DNA of 64,000 nt from Actinostola sp. cb2023 (lineage: Eukaryota; Cnidaria; Anthozoa; Actiniaria; Actinostolidae): the NCBI GenBank assembly GCA_033675265.1, contig JAUJYZ010000343.1, positions 291,749-355,748 of the forward strand, in the 5' to 3' direction. Shown piece by piece: positions 35,181 to 47,822 of this stretch (position 1 is the stretch's first letter; the number at the start of each line of letters is the position of its first letter). The translations under genes were made by a program, and so were the position numbers. The notes under the pieces are model-generated. The model saw nothing but the letters and a program-made list of their open reading frames with translations, was not told the origin of the DNA and made no database searches.

Positions 35181-35964
35181 TGACAAAACTTTTTGTATCT
35201 TCAACCTGAGTTTTATTACAAAACTGCCAAGCTTTCGGGCTAAGCGCCCATCTTCAGGGCTAAATGCATAAAATCTAATTACAACGGCTATAAGTATACG
35301 AACACAAACAAACGCCACCAAACAAGCAAGCTCGTGCGCAACAAACTGAACAGTCTCGCGCAAAGCAAACAAAATCGAACAACGCCAGATAGAAAGAATG
35401 AAAAAGGTGCGCGAGGAATAGAAAATGAAGTATTAACGTAAGAATTGAAAATAATAAATAGAAAGGTAGCCAAAAAACGAAACCAGTGCGCGATGAACTA
35501 TAAAAACAGAATAAAATTGAGTAAACGAATGATTGAATAAAAGAACGAATGAATGAACATTCTATCATTCATTTATTTGTTCATCCATTCGTTCATTCAT
35601 TCGTTCATTCATTCGTTTACTCAATTTTATTCTGTTTTTATAGTTCATCGCGCACTGGTTTCGTTTTTTGGCTACCTTTCTATTTATTATTTTCAATTCT
35701 TACGTTAATACTTCATTTTCTATTCCTCGCGCACCTTTTTCATTCTTTTTATCAGTCTGGCGTTGTTCGATTTTGTTTGCTTTGCGCGAGACTGTTCAGT
35801 TAGTTGCGCACGAGCTTGCTTGTTTGGTGGCGTTTGTTTGTGTTCGTATACTTATAGCCGTTGTAATTAGATTTTATGCATTTAGCCCTGAAGATGGGCG
35901 CTTAGCCCGAAAGCTTGGCAGTTTTGTAATAAAACTCAGGTTGAAGATACAAAAAGTTTTGTCA
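35181..35964. repeat. 784-bp palindrome with Penelope-like ends, unit 1
   Basis: Arms of about 385 bp from tgacaaaactttttgtatct to its inverse, near-identical, with a short cattcatt-rich centre near 35560-35600. Each arm contains CTGAAGATGGGCGCTTAGCC then CGAAAGCTTGGC, a hammerhead-like core (CUGANGA...GAAA) as found at Penelope-like termini. Frames such as 35549-35803 and its mirror image are by-products of the symmetry. Confidence 0.8.
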
Positions 35965-36416
35965 CGGGTTAAACCATGTTTAAGCCTTGGTGTGAACGGA
36001 GTATTAGTTAAATAGCTCATACAGCAATTTCAAAAAACGTTGAAAACTGAATACTGCATACTGAATAGTGCATTCCAAGACCAAAGGGCATTGTGGGCCT
36101 CGTTATTTTGAAATGAAAAGTAAATATACAGCGATTTGTTCGCCATATGGAGCTAGTATATTGTTTCTGATGGAATACACAAAAAATAAAATAAAATATT
36201 ATTATTTATATTACCTTAGACAATATTACACGAGTCCCAAAATGCATTTCGGTCTTGGAATACACTATTTAGAATTATCAACGTCTATTGAAATAGCTCA
36301 TATCCCTTCAAAACTACAGAACATTGAATATATCTGTATGTAATGTGGCTCATGAACCAATTTCCCATCCATCCTTGCGGTCTCAGCTTCTATGATTTAT
36401 GATTTTCAACCCGACA

Positions 36417-38065
36417 CAATCTCGTCCCCAGAGCCTGCGTTACTTTCGGCCAGCGACGAGAACGTAGGCTCTGGCATAATCCATTTTTTGGGAACAGGAT
36501 TTCTTGTTCTTCCGGTTTTAGAGCGCATGCGCAAGTTAGCTGGGCAGTTGGTTGTTGTCGATTCAAATTGTCGATTCAGTTTCAGTGGAATCCTTCGAAA
36601 GGTTTCATTAGGGAATAGAGTACGCTTTAAAACACTTGGTAAAGAAGATATAACAGTGAAAGAAGCGCAGTATCTGAAGTCTTTATTAAAAGCAGTGGTT
36701 TTACAGCAGAAGGATACGCGAACAGTTCTTCCTACGGGTTTATTTACTCGTGTCTACTTTACATATCAGTTAATTATTTGAATCTATCATCTTCATCTTC
36801 TCTGGTTATTGTTGTCTCTCCTTCAAATGTATTTCTTTTGAATCTTTCGCCTTCGTAAGCACCTCGATTGGCACCGCCTTTCAGTTGCTAGCCTAAAGAA
36901 TATTAGATTAACAAGACGCTCAATGAGCGTACACTCGGGCTTATGACAAGGACATGTCAGTTGCGTGAGGAGAGACCTGACAATGACTGACAGTTGCGTG
37001 ACGAGGGAGACTGTATATACATGTATGTGTCGAGTTCATTTGATTTGCCTTTGACTTTGAGTTCATTTGATTACCATTTGACTTTGAGTTCAATTGATTT
37101 GATTTTGATGAGTTCGTGTAAAGGCCCCCTCTCTAGCTTCAGATCCCGAAACGTCGAGTTTGGAATCGAGTTCGGGTTCGAGTTATTACGGTTCGAACGT
37201 CGAATAAAACAAGGACATCTTCTTCAATACAATATCATTTCTCTGACGTCATGACAATCAGTGACAGTTGAGTGACGAGGGAGACTATGAGTCGGATGAG
37301 TACGAACATGATACGTCTTGAGGTTGCATAGGTCAGATGGTTCCGATAACGCCCTCGCGTTACGACAGTCAGGCAGCAAGCAAAGCGATATTAGCTATCT
37401 AAACAAAATCTACTGAAAAATCAAACCCTTGCTCTCTAGCTTCAGAGACATAATACGAAGCTGCTCAGTAACGGATTATTAACGACATGTTGCTTTCAAA
37501 ACTAAGATTCATAATCTACTTGAGTCCTGTGTGTCGTATTGTCTTTTCTTATCTGCTGAGTAATCTTGAAACTCCGGATACGATTAAATACGTCGCATAC
37601 TTTCGTCATTCTTGAGCCGAACAAAACTATACTACTACTACCGAAATTCGCATTTTATAACTCGGGCTTCCTTCGGAAGAGCCCGAGTAATAACCATCAC
37701 TCTTCGTGTAAATTTTGAGCTTCGTTTGAAAACTTCTCAAGACACTTCGAGATACATATAAGCTTAGATAAACTGGATTTTTCTCTGTGCTTAGATATTT
37801 TAATGTTGCAGATCGAGGCGACATGTTTAAAATAACATGTCAATGAAACCGTTGAAAAATCTTAATTTTTGTTTTGAACGGAAGTTGGGACACCGGGTTG
37901 TTTTGACAACTCAATTTTCATTGGATATATTTCATTTCCGGAATCTTGCGCGTGCGTAGTTTCTAAAATGGAATAGCCAATCAAATTGTCTCAAAAATGG
38001 ATTATGCCAGAGCCTACGTTCTTCGCCGCTGGTCGAAAGAAACGCAGGCTCTGGGGACGAGATTG
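36417..38065. mobile_element. Mutator-like non-autonomous element with 9-bp TSD
   Basis: Begins CAATCTCGTCCCCAGAGCCT, ends in the inverse, with terminal repeats of about 70 bp. It is flanked by the 9-bp duplication AACCCGACA at 36408-36416 and 38066-38074. A 9-bp duplication with long terminal repeats points to a Mutator-like element. No transposase is encoded in 1,649 bp. Unfilled target sites are present in units 1 and 4. Confidence 0.8.
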
Positions 38066-38811
38066 AACCCGACAACGATTATGCAATTAGCTATACAGCT
38101 ATTTTTAAAAAGGTTGGTGCCAGTTCTGTTGCATCTTGCATGTTGCATACCAAGCCCGAAATGTATTGTGGATCATATATAAATAATGTCAGCATGCAAA
38201 TACAGAAGAAAATATGCCGGCTCCATATTGTGAAGAAGATAAAGTTTGGGAAAATTCCCAGAGTCCATATTGTTGTGACCTTTCGCTGACTCCATTCACA
38301 TCGCCCATAGTGCATTTCGGGCTTGGTATGCAAGATGCAACAAAACCTTCACCAACCTTTTTTGAAATAGCTGTATACTGTTTCTCCAGACATCAGACGT
38401 GTAACTTCTATGATTCATGATTTTCAACCCGACAATGATTATATTATATGGTAATTTGTCGCTTGGTAATTGTTAGTAATGTAGTTCGTAAGGTTTCTTC
38501 AATTTCTTCAATTATTATATTGTCTGGCACCACATCAGACATTATCACAGACTGAATTAACAACCTTTTTTTGCAGTGACATTTCATATTATTTTGTACA
38601 CACTTTGTACATAGAGTCGTTTTCGTATGAGTGGGAAGTAGTTACGGTTCTTGCCGTGACAGTGCCATGTCTAGGCATTCTGATTGGTTGAGCAATGATT
38701 TTGCACACCTTGATTGAATAGATGTCTTTGATTCCATAAGTTGACCGTAACTCTGTGCAGTAGGTTTCTAATTCATATGAAAATGACTATATTCCAGTCT
38801 TACAATATTGT

Positions 38812-39386
38812 TTAATTAGCAGAAGTTACCCTGGTCACATGACTTCCTGCCTGTCTATAACACTCCTGGTTGGCATACATTAAAAATAAAACCTCTTTTG
38901 CAACCTGCTCATTGGCAAATGTAGGTAGTGCATCAACACCTGTAATAACAACCGACATGTCTTCATTGACAATGATATCCACACCATACGCTGCAGACAG
39001 TCTGTCTTGGGTTTGTTCCTGACTGTCAGTCTTTCCTGGAGGGGAGAGACTAGATGACACCGCCACAAACAGTTCTAAGATATGTGTGAAAATTGTTTGC
39101 TGAACTTGAGACCAGGTTTGTTTGCATCTCGGTGCATAATTTTTCTCAAAGTTTTTCACAAAGTCTTGAAATGTTTCATCATCCTGTTTGGTGATGTCCT
39201 CGGTCGTAGTTAAAAGTGCACTGGAGTCATACTCATCTATAGGTGCCAAGGCATTAAATGGCTGGGGTGTCTTCCTGATGTTAGGTGTGTTGTGGATGAG
39301 GAGTTCAAGTGGCTTGAGTGTAGGAACCATCACAGTGTATTGAAGAACAAAGTGTTTCTTATGGGACAAAGCACCAGTCGCACAAT
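38812..39386 (-). CDS. Duplicated TTLL12-like terminal exon, copy 2
   Basis: An intact 575-bp terminal-exon copy with conserved acceptor and stop. It is the B sequence type (LYFSDC before the acceptor, VMVPTLK, TDSQEQ, YANQ), matching copy 4 except for the 6-bp insertion there. Its unit also carries the Mutator-like insertion 5' on the plus strand. Expression can only be decided from transcripts. Confidence 0.55.
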
Positions 39387-40049
39387 CTGAAAAATATAAG
39401 TTCAATAAGTTCTTGGGAGTACATGTTTTTGGCCTAGAGCTCATTTTACAACTTTGACCACCTGGAATGTATTTGCAAACATTTATGTACTTCAGTCTTG
39501 ACCTAAAACAATAGAATGTCTCACCATGTTGAAAGCTGATTGGCTAATAACAATGACAGAAGTATGTGAATACACTACAGGTGGTCCCAGTTTTTGAGAG
39601 TCGCACTGTAATCCCAGAACTCCAATCATGTGGTCCCAGTTTTCATGACTATCAACCTGACAATGTTTAGAGTCATTTTGGTATGAGTGGGAAGTAGTTA
39701 CGGTACGGTTTGTGCCTTGTGGTGACAGTACTGTTAGTGACTGTGCCGAGTCTAAGCATTCTGATTTGTTGAGCAATGATTTTGTGTGCTGTGATTGGTT
39801 GAATACAATGTCTTCAAATCCGTAGCGTGACTGTAACTCCGTGCCATATGCCCCATTCACACCAAAACTTGTTTAGTTAAACTGGATTTTTCTAGCTTCT
39901 ATAATCTGAGAGCATCTAATTTCTCAAGAATCAAACTATCTGGTATTTATACTATGCAACACAAAGGACAGTTTACCAGCAGTTTTGTGCCAAAAGTTCC
40001 ATGGCGTTTGTAGATAATTTTCTAAACCTGTTTAGTTAAACCACCTTAA

Positions 40050-41063
40050 CCCATTCGCTCCTGAGCTATTTTGAGTTTTTTAGCGATTTTCTGGATCTAA
40101 TCACGTCGTAGGAAATTTCGATTCCATATAAGGGGTTTCCATGGAAATCTTGACAGTTCTGAATGCCTGTGGGCTCGCGTCTTCACGTGTGCTGCCTTTC
40201 TTCTTGGGAGCTCGTAGGGGCTAGTAGTAATCACTACTCGAAGAGGCCAATTTTGCATTTTTAGAGTGTTTATAGCCATTATTCACCACAGAAGCCCCCA
40301 GGACAGCATCATTAAGCTTGACTGGTGTGGTAGAGACCGTTCTCCTGGAAGAACTCAGGAGGAAGATACGAATTCACGAACACATTTCGGCAGCTCGTTG
40401 AGATTTTCCAAAATGGCGGACTCCAAGTGAAATGGTCTCTCTGGTCTTTCTGTGGTGGATTCCATGCAGGGCCTACAAAGGCATTTTTGGCGACTTTGAA
40501 CTTGAAAAGAATGCAACCGGTGCAATATTTTGCCTGTAGGACCGAGTGGCTCGACACTCTATATATTCTTAAAAAACGGAAATGGCGGGAGGATTTCTGT
40601 GGAAAATTCCCGGATGTTCCCGGCATCCTTTTCGGGCGTGCAGAAGGAAAACACGTGTTAGCGAAAGTGGTCCTAAGGAAATGGCTATTGTTCGGCGAGT
40701 TAAGGAAGAGAGAGGGAAAAATTCCCGAATATATCAAGAAGAGAGATGGAAGTTTGCTGAGAAAGTGGCGTTTTGTTCGCAAGGATGTATTTTGGAAGAA
40801 AATCCAAGTCAAATGTCGTTCATTTTCGAGGTGTAAAATTGCGTCAGAAACACGCATTTTTGATTTTTATGGCAAACAAATTGAACTAATGCCCAGAAAT
40901 CGGACCTGTAAGTCAGTTTACTTGAGGTTAAAATATGAAGAGTTATCTAGTTGTCACTAATAACTGGCCATGAGATCGATGTTACGAAAATTCAGAAAGT
41001 TAGAATTTTTCAAAGCAGTATCGATGTTTACGGCCGGTTTCGGCCGGTGTAGGAGTCAATGGG
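40050..41063. mobile_element. piggyBac-like TTAA element, unit 2
   Basis: Flanked by intact TTAA at 40046-40049 and 41064-41067. It carries an unbroken plus-strand frame of 177 codons (40427-40960) and a minus-strand frame of 181 codons. Neither resembles a known transposase. Confidence 0.7.
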
Positions 41064-41105
41064 TTAAACCATAATCTAATGTTGGTTTGTAGGTTGGATA
41101 ATTCA

Positions 41106-41889
41106 TGACAAAACTTTTTGTATCTTCAACCTGAGTTTTATTACAAAACTGCCAAGCTTTCGGGCTAAGCGCCCATCTTCAGGGCTAAATGCATAAAATC
41201 TAATTACAACGGCTATAAGTATACGAACACAAACAAACGCCACCAAACAAGCAAGCTCGTGCGCAACAAACTGAACAGTCTCGCGCAAAGCAAACAAAAT
41301 CGAACAACGCCAGATAGAAAGAATGAAAAAGGTGCGCGAGGAATAGAAAATGAAGTATTAACGTAAGAATTGAAAATAATAAATAGAAAGGTAGCCAAAA
41401 AACGAAACCAGTGCGCGATGAACTATAAAAACAGAATAAAATTGAGTAAACGAATGATTGAATAAAAGAACGAATGAATGAACATTCTATCATTCATTTA
41501 TTTGTTCATCCATTCGTTCATTCATTCGTTCATTCATTCGTTTACTCAATTTTATTCTGTTTTTATAGTTCATCGCGCACTGGTTTCGTTTTTTGGCTAC
41601 CTTTCTATTTATTATTTTCAATTCTTACGTTAATACTTCATTTTCTATTCCTCGCGCACCTTTTTCATTCTTTTTATCAGTCTGGCGTTGTTCGATTTTG
41701 TTTGCTTTGCGCGAGACTGTTCAGTTAGTTGCGCACGAGCTTGCTTGTTTGGTGGCGTTTGTTTGTGTTCGTATACTTATAGCCGTTGTAATTAGATTTT
41801 ATGCATTTAGCCCTGAAGATGGGCGCTTAGCCCGAAAGCTTGGCAGTTTTGTAATAAAACTCAGGTTGAAGATACAAAAAGTTTTGTCA
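41106..41889. repeat. 784-bp palindrome, unit 2
   Basis: Same structure and length as at 35181-35964. Confidence 0.8.
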
Positions 41890-42341
41890 CGGGTTAAACC
41901 ATGTTTAAGCCTTGGTGTGAACGGAGTATTAGTTAAATAGCTCATACAGCAATTTCAAAAAACGTTGAAAACTGAATACTGCATACTGAATAGTGCATTC
42001 CAAGACCAAAGGGCATTGTGGGCCTCGTTATTTTGAAATGAAAAGTAAATATACAGCGATTTGTTCGCCATATGGAGCTAGTATATTGTTTCTGATGGAA
42101 TACACAAAAAATAAAATAAAATATTATTATTTATATTACCTTAGACAATATTACACGAGTCCCAAAATGCATTTCGGTCTTGGAATACACTATTTAGAAT
42201 TATCAACGTCTATTGAAATAGCTCATATCCCTTCAAAACTACAGAACATTGAATATATCTGTATGTAATGTGGCTCATGAACCAATTTCCCATCCATCCT
42301 TGCGGTCTCAGCTTCTATGATTTATGATTTTCAACCCGACA

Positions 42342-43991
42342 CAATCTCGTCCCCAGAGCCTGCGTTACTTTCGGCCAGCGACGAGAACGTAGGCTCTGGC
42401 ATAATCCATTTTTTGGGAACAGGATTTCTTGTTCTTCCGGTTTTAGAGCGCATGCGCAAGTTAGCTGGGCAGTTGGTTGTTGTCGATTCAAATTGTCGAT
42501 TCAGTTTCAGTGGAATCCTTCGAAAGGTTTCATTAGGGAATAGAGTACGCTTTAAAACACTTGGTAAAGAAGATATAACAGTGAAAGAAGCGCAGTATCT
42601 GAAGTCTTTATTAAAAGCAGTGGTTTTTACAGCAGAAGGATACGCGAACAGTTCTTCCTACGGGTTTATTTACTCGTGTCTACTTTACATATCAGTTAAT
42701 TATTTGAATCTATCATCTTCATCTTCTCTGGTTATTGTTGTCTCTCCTTCAAATGTATTTCTTTTGAATCTTTCGCCTTCGTAAGCACCTCGATTGGCAC
42801 CGCCTTTCAGTTGCTAGCCTAAAGAATATTAGATTAACAAGACGCTCAATGAGCGTACACTCGGGCTTATGACAAGGACATGTCAGTTGCGTGAGGAGAG
42901 ACCTGACAATGACTGACAGTTGCGTGACGAGGGAGACTGTATATACATGTATGTGTCGAGTTCATTTGATTTGCCTTTGACTTTGAGTTCATTTGATTAC
43001 CATTTGACTTTGAGTTCAATTGATTTGATTTTGATGAGTTCGTGTAAAGGCCCCCTCTCTAGCTTCAGATCCCGAAACGTCGAGTTTGGAATCGAGTTCG
43101 GGTTCGAGTTATTACGGTTCGAACGTCGAATAAAACAAGGACATCTTCTTCAATACAATATCATTTCTCTGACGTCATGACAATCAGTGACAGTTGAGTG
43201 ACGAGGGAGACTATGAGTCGGATGAGTACGAACATGATACGTCTTGAGGTTGCATAGGTCAGATGGTTCCGATAACGCCCTCGCGTTACGACAGTCAGGC
43301 AGCAAGCAAAGCGATATTAGCTATCTAAACAAAATCTACTGAAAAATCAAACCCTTGCTCTCTAGCTTCAGAGACATAATACGAAGCTGCTCAGTAACGG
43401 ATTATTAACGACATGTTGCTTTCAAAACTAAGATTCATAATCTACTTGAGTCCTGTGTGTCGTATTGTCTTTTCTTATCTGCTGAGTAATCTTGAAACTC
43501 CGGATACGATTAAATACGTCGCATACTTTCGTCATTCTTGAGCCGAACAAAACTATACTACTACTACCGAAATTCGCATTTTATAACTCGGGCTTCCTTC
43601 GGAAGAGCCCGAGTAATAACCATCACTCTTCGTGTAAATTTTGAGCTTCGTTTGAAAACTTCTCAAGACACTTCGAGATACATATAAGCTTAGATAAACT
43701 GGATTTTTCTCTGTGCTTAGATATTTTAATGTTGCAGATCGAGGCGACATGTTTAAAATAACATGTCAATGAAACCGTTGAAAAATCTTAATTTTTGTTT
43801 TGAACGGAAGTTGGGACACCGGGTTGTTTTGACAACTCAATTTTCATTGGATATATTTCATTTCCGGAATCTTGCGCGTGCGTAGTTTCTAAAATGGAAT
43901 AGCCAATCAAATTGTCTCAAAAATGGATTATGCCAGAGCCTACGTTCTTCGCCGCTGGTCGAAAGAAACGCAGGCTCTGGGGACGAGATTG
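42342..43991. mobile_element. Mutator-like element, second copy
   Basis: 1,650 bp, nearly identical to 36417-38065 and at the same position in its unit, with the same AACCCGACA duplication. It was therefore copied with the unit rather than inserted independently. Confidence 0.8.
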
Positions 43992-44745
43992 AACCCGACA
44001 ACGATTATGCAATTAGCTATACAGCTATTTTTAAAAAGGTTGGTGCCAGTTCTGTTGCATCTTGCATGTTGCATACCAAGCCCGAAATGTATTGTGGATC
44101 ATATATAAATAATGTCAGCATGCAAATACAGAAGAAAATATGCCGGCTCCATATTGTGAAGATAAAGTTTGGGAAAATTCCCAGAGTCCATATTGTTGTG
44201 ACCTTTCGCTGACTCCATTCACATCGCCCATAGTGCATTTCGGGCTTGGTATGCAAGATGCAACAAAACCTTCACCAACCTTTTTTGAAATAGCTGTATA
44301 CTGTTTCTCCAGACATCAGACGTGTAACTTCTATGATTCATGATTTTCAACCCGACAATGATTATATTATATGGTAATTTGTCGCTTGGTAATTGTTAGT
44401 AATGTAGTTCGTAAGGTTTCTTCAATTTCTTCAATTATTATATTGTCTGGCACCACATCAGACATTATCACAGACTGAATTAACAACCTTTTTTTGCAGT
44501 GACATTTCATATTATTTTGTACACACTTTGTACATAGAGTCGTTTTCGTATGAGTGGGAAGTAGTTACGGTTCATACAAGTACCTTGCCGTGACAGTGCC
44601 ATGTCTAGGCATTCTGATTGGTTGAGCAATGATTTTGCACACCTTGATTGAATAGATGTCTTTGATTCCATAAGTTGACCGTAACTCTGTGCAGTAGGTT
44701 TCTAATTCATATGAAAATGACTATATTCCAGTCTTACAATATTGT

Positions 44746-45320
44746 TTAATTAGCAGAAGTTACCCTGGTCACATGACTTCCCGCCTGTCTATAACACTCC
44801 TGGTCAGCATACATTAAAAATAAAACCTCTTTTGCAACCTGCTCATTGGCAAATGTAGGTAGTGCATCAACACCTGTAATAACAACCGACATGTCTTCAT
44901 TGACAATGATATCCACACCATACGCTGCAGACAGTCTGTCTTGGGTTTGTTCCCGACTCCCAGTCTTTCCTGGAGAGGAGAGACTAGATGACACTGCCAC
45001 AAACAGTTCTAAGATATGTGTGAAAATTGTTTGCTGAACTTGAACCCAGGTTTGTTTGCATCTCGGTGCATAATTTTTCTCAAAGTTTTTCACAAAGTCT
45101 TGAAATGTTTCATCATCCTGTTTGGTGATGTCCTCGGTCATAGTTAAAAGTGCACTGGAGTCATACTCATCTATAGGTGCCAAGGCATTAAATGGCTGGG
45201 GTGTCTTCCTGATGTTAGGTGTGTTGTGGATGAGGAGTTCAAGTGGCTTGAGTGTGGGAATCGTCACAGTGTATTGAAGAACAAAGTGTTTCTTATGGGA
45301 CAAAGCACCAGTCGCACAAT
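44746..45320 (-). CDS. Duplicated TTLL12-like terminal exon, copy 3
   Basis: A 575-bp copy of the last TTLL12-like exon, lying 3' of the in-gene copy on the same strand. The acceptor (polypyrimidine then cag|at), the phase and the open frame to TAA are all kept. It is the A sequence type (VTIPTLK, TGSREQ, YADQ) and appears identical in protein to copy 1. It could serve as an alternative terminal exon or be unused duplicate sequence. Nothing upstream within its own unit provides the other exons. Confidence 0.55.
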
Positions 45321-45981
45321 CTGAAAAAAATACGTTCAATAAGTTCTTGGGAGTACATGTTTTTGGCCTAGAGCTCATTTTACAACTTTGACCACCTGGA
45401 ATGTATTTGCATACATTTATGTACTTCAGTCTTGACCTAAAACAATAGAATGTCTCACCATGTTGAAAGCTGATTGGCTAATAACAATGACAGAAGTATG
45501 TGAATACACTACAGGTGGTTACAGTTTTGAGAGTCGCACTGTAATCCCAGAACTCCAATCATGTGGTCCCAGTTTTCATGACTATCAACCTGACAATGTT
45601 TAGAGTCGTTTTGGTATGAGTGGGAAGTAGTTAATGTACGGTTTGTGCCTTGTGGCGACAGTACCGTGCGTGACTGTGCCGAGTCTAAGCATTCTGATTT
45701 GTTGAGCAATGACTTTGTGTGCTGTGATTGGTTGAATACAATGTCTTCAATTCCGTAGCGTGACTGTAACTCCGTGCCATATGCCCCATTCACACCAAAA
45801 CTTGTTTAGTTAAACTGGGTTTTTCTAGCTTCTATAATCTGAGAGCATCTAATTTCTCAAGAATCAAACTATCTGGTATTTATACTATGCAACACAAAGG
45901 ACAGTTTACCAGCAGTTTTGTGCCAAAAGTTCCATGGCGTTTGTAGATAATTTTCTAAACCTGTTTAGTTAAACCACCTAA

Positions 45982-46996
45982 CCCATTCGCTCCTGAGCTA
46001 TTTTGAGTTTTTTAGCGATTTTCTGGACCTAATCACGTCGTAGGAAATTTCGATTCCATATAAGGGGTTTCCATGGAAATCTTGACAGTTCTGAATGCCT
46101 GTGGGCTCGCGTCTTCACGTGTGCTGCCTTTCTTCTTGGGAGCTCGTAGGGGCTAGTAGTAATCACTACTCGAAGAGGCCAATTTTGCATTTTTAGAGTG
46201 TTTATAGCCATTATTCACCACAGAAGCCCCCAGGACAGCATCATTAAGCTTGACTGGTGTGGTAGAGACCGTTCTCCTGGAAGAACTCAGGAGGAAGATA
46301 CGAATTCACGAACACATTTCGGCAGCTCGTTGAGATTTTCCAAAATGGCGGACTCCAAGTGAAATGGTCTCTCTGGTCTTTCTGTGGTGGATTCCATGCA
46401 GGGCCTACAAAGGCATTTTTGGCGACTTTGAACTTGAAAAGAATGCAACCGGTGCAATATTTTGCCTGTAGGACCGAGTGGCTCGACACTCTATATATTC
46501 TTAAAAAACGGAAATGGCGGGAGGATTTCTGTGGAAAATTCCCGGATGTTCCCGGCATCCTTTTCGGGCGTGCAGAAGGAAAACACGTGTTAGCGAAAGT
46601 GGTCCTAAGGAAATGGCTATTGTTCGGCGAGTTAAGGAAGAGAGAGGGAAAAATTCCCGAATATATCAAGAAGAGAGATGGAAGTTTGCTGAGAAAGTGG
46701 CGTTTTGTTTCGCAAGGATGTATTTTGGAAGAAAATCCAAGTCAAATGTCGTTCATTTTCGAGGTGTAAAATTGCGTCAGAAACACGCATTTTTGATTTT
46801 TATGGCAAACAAATTGAACTAATGCCCAGAAATCGGACCTGTAAGTCAGTTTACTTGAGGTTAAAATATGAAGAGTTATCTAGTTGTCACTAATAACTGG
46901 CCATGAGATCGATGTTACGAAAATTCAGAAAGTTAGAATTTTTCAAAGCAGTATCGATGTTTACGGCCGGTTTCGGCCGGTGTAGGAGTCAATGGG
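45982..46996. mobile_element. piggyBac-like TTAA element, unit 3
   Basis: Same element as in units 1 and 2. The left TTAA is degraded as in unit 1 and the right TTAA is intact. Confidence 0.65.
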
Positions 46997-47038
46997 TTAA
47001 ACCATAATCTAATGTTGGTTTGTAGGTTGGATAATTCA

Positions 47039-47822
47039 TGACAAAACTTTTTGTATCTTCAACCTGAGTTTTATTACAAAACTGCCAAGCTTTCGGGCTA
47101 AGCGCCCATCTTCAGGGCTAAATGCATAAAATCTAATTACAACGGCTATAAGTATACGAACACAAACAAACGCCACCAAACAAGCAAGCTCGTGCGCAAC
47201 AAACTGAACAGTCTCGCGCAAAGCAAACAAAATCGAACAACGCCAGATAGAAAGAATGAAAAAGGTGCGCGAGGAATAGAAAATGAAGTATTAACGTAAG
47301 AATTGAAAATAATAAATAGAAAGGTAGCCAAAAAACGAAACCAGTGCGCGATGAACTATAAAAACAGAATAAAATTGAGTAAACGAATGATTGAATAAAA
47401 GAACGAATGAATGAACATTCTATCATTCATTTATTTGTTCATCCATTCGTTCATTCATTCGTTCATTCATTCGTTTACTCAATTTTATTCTGTTTTTATA
47501 ATTCATCGCGCACTGGTTTCGTTTTTTGGCTACCTTTCTATTTATTATTTTCAATTCTTACGTTAATACTTCATTTTCTATTCCTCGCGCACCTTTTTCA
47601 TTCTTTTTATCAGTCTGGCGTTGTTCGATTTTGTTTGCTTTGCGCGAGACTGTTCAGTTAGTTGCGCACGAGCTTGCTTGTTTGGTTGCGTTTGTTTGTG
47701 TTCGTATACTTATAGCCGTTGTAATTAGATTTTATGCATTTAGCCCTGAAGATGGGCGCTTAGCCCGAAAGCTTGGCAGTTTTGTAATAAAACTCAGGTT
47801 GAAGATACAAAAAGTTTTGTCA
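47039..47822. repeat. 784-bp palindrome, unit 3
   Basis: Same structure. It has a few private substitutions (ttataattcatc, ttggttgcg). Confidence 0.8.

Larger units (their letters stand above)
32099..36303. repeat. TTLL12 exon array, unit 1
   Basis: About 4.2 kb between shared AAATAGCTCATAT words at 32086-32098 and 36291-36303. It contains an A-type terminal exon, a piggyBac-like element and a 784-bp palindrome. It lacks the Mutator-like insertion and the 70-bp ggtaatttgtcgc insertion. Confidence 0.85.
36304..42228. repeat. TTLL12 exon array, unit 2
   Basis: 5,925 bp. Contains the Mutator-like element, the 70-bp insertion, a B-type terminal exon, the piggyBac-like element and the palindrome. 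Confidence 0.88.

Noticed and set aside
35275..36015. Membrane-protein-like frames, mirrored on both strands and repeated in units 2 and 3
   Set aside because: They come from a large palindrome of TTC/TTT-rich DNA; the same peptide appears on both strands, which is expected from symmetry, not coding.
40312..40960. 177- and 181-codon frames in the TTAA element as a transposase
   Set aside because: The frames are broken in the other two copies, overlap each other on opposite strands and show no DDE motif or zinc finger that I can identify.
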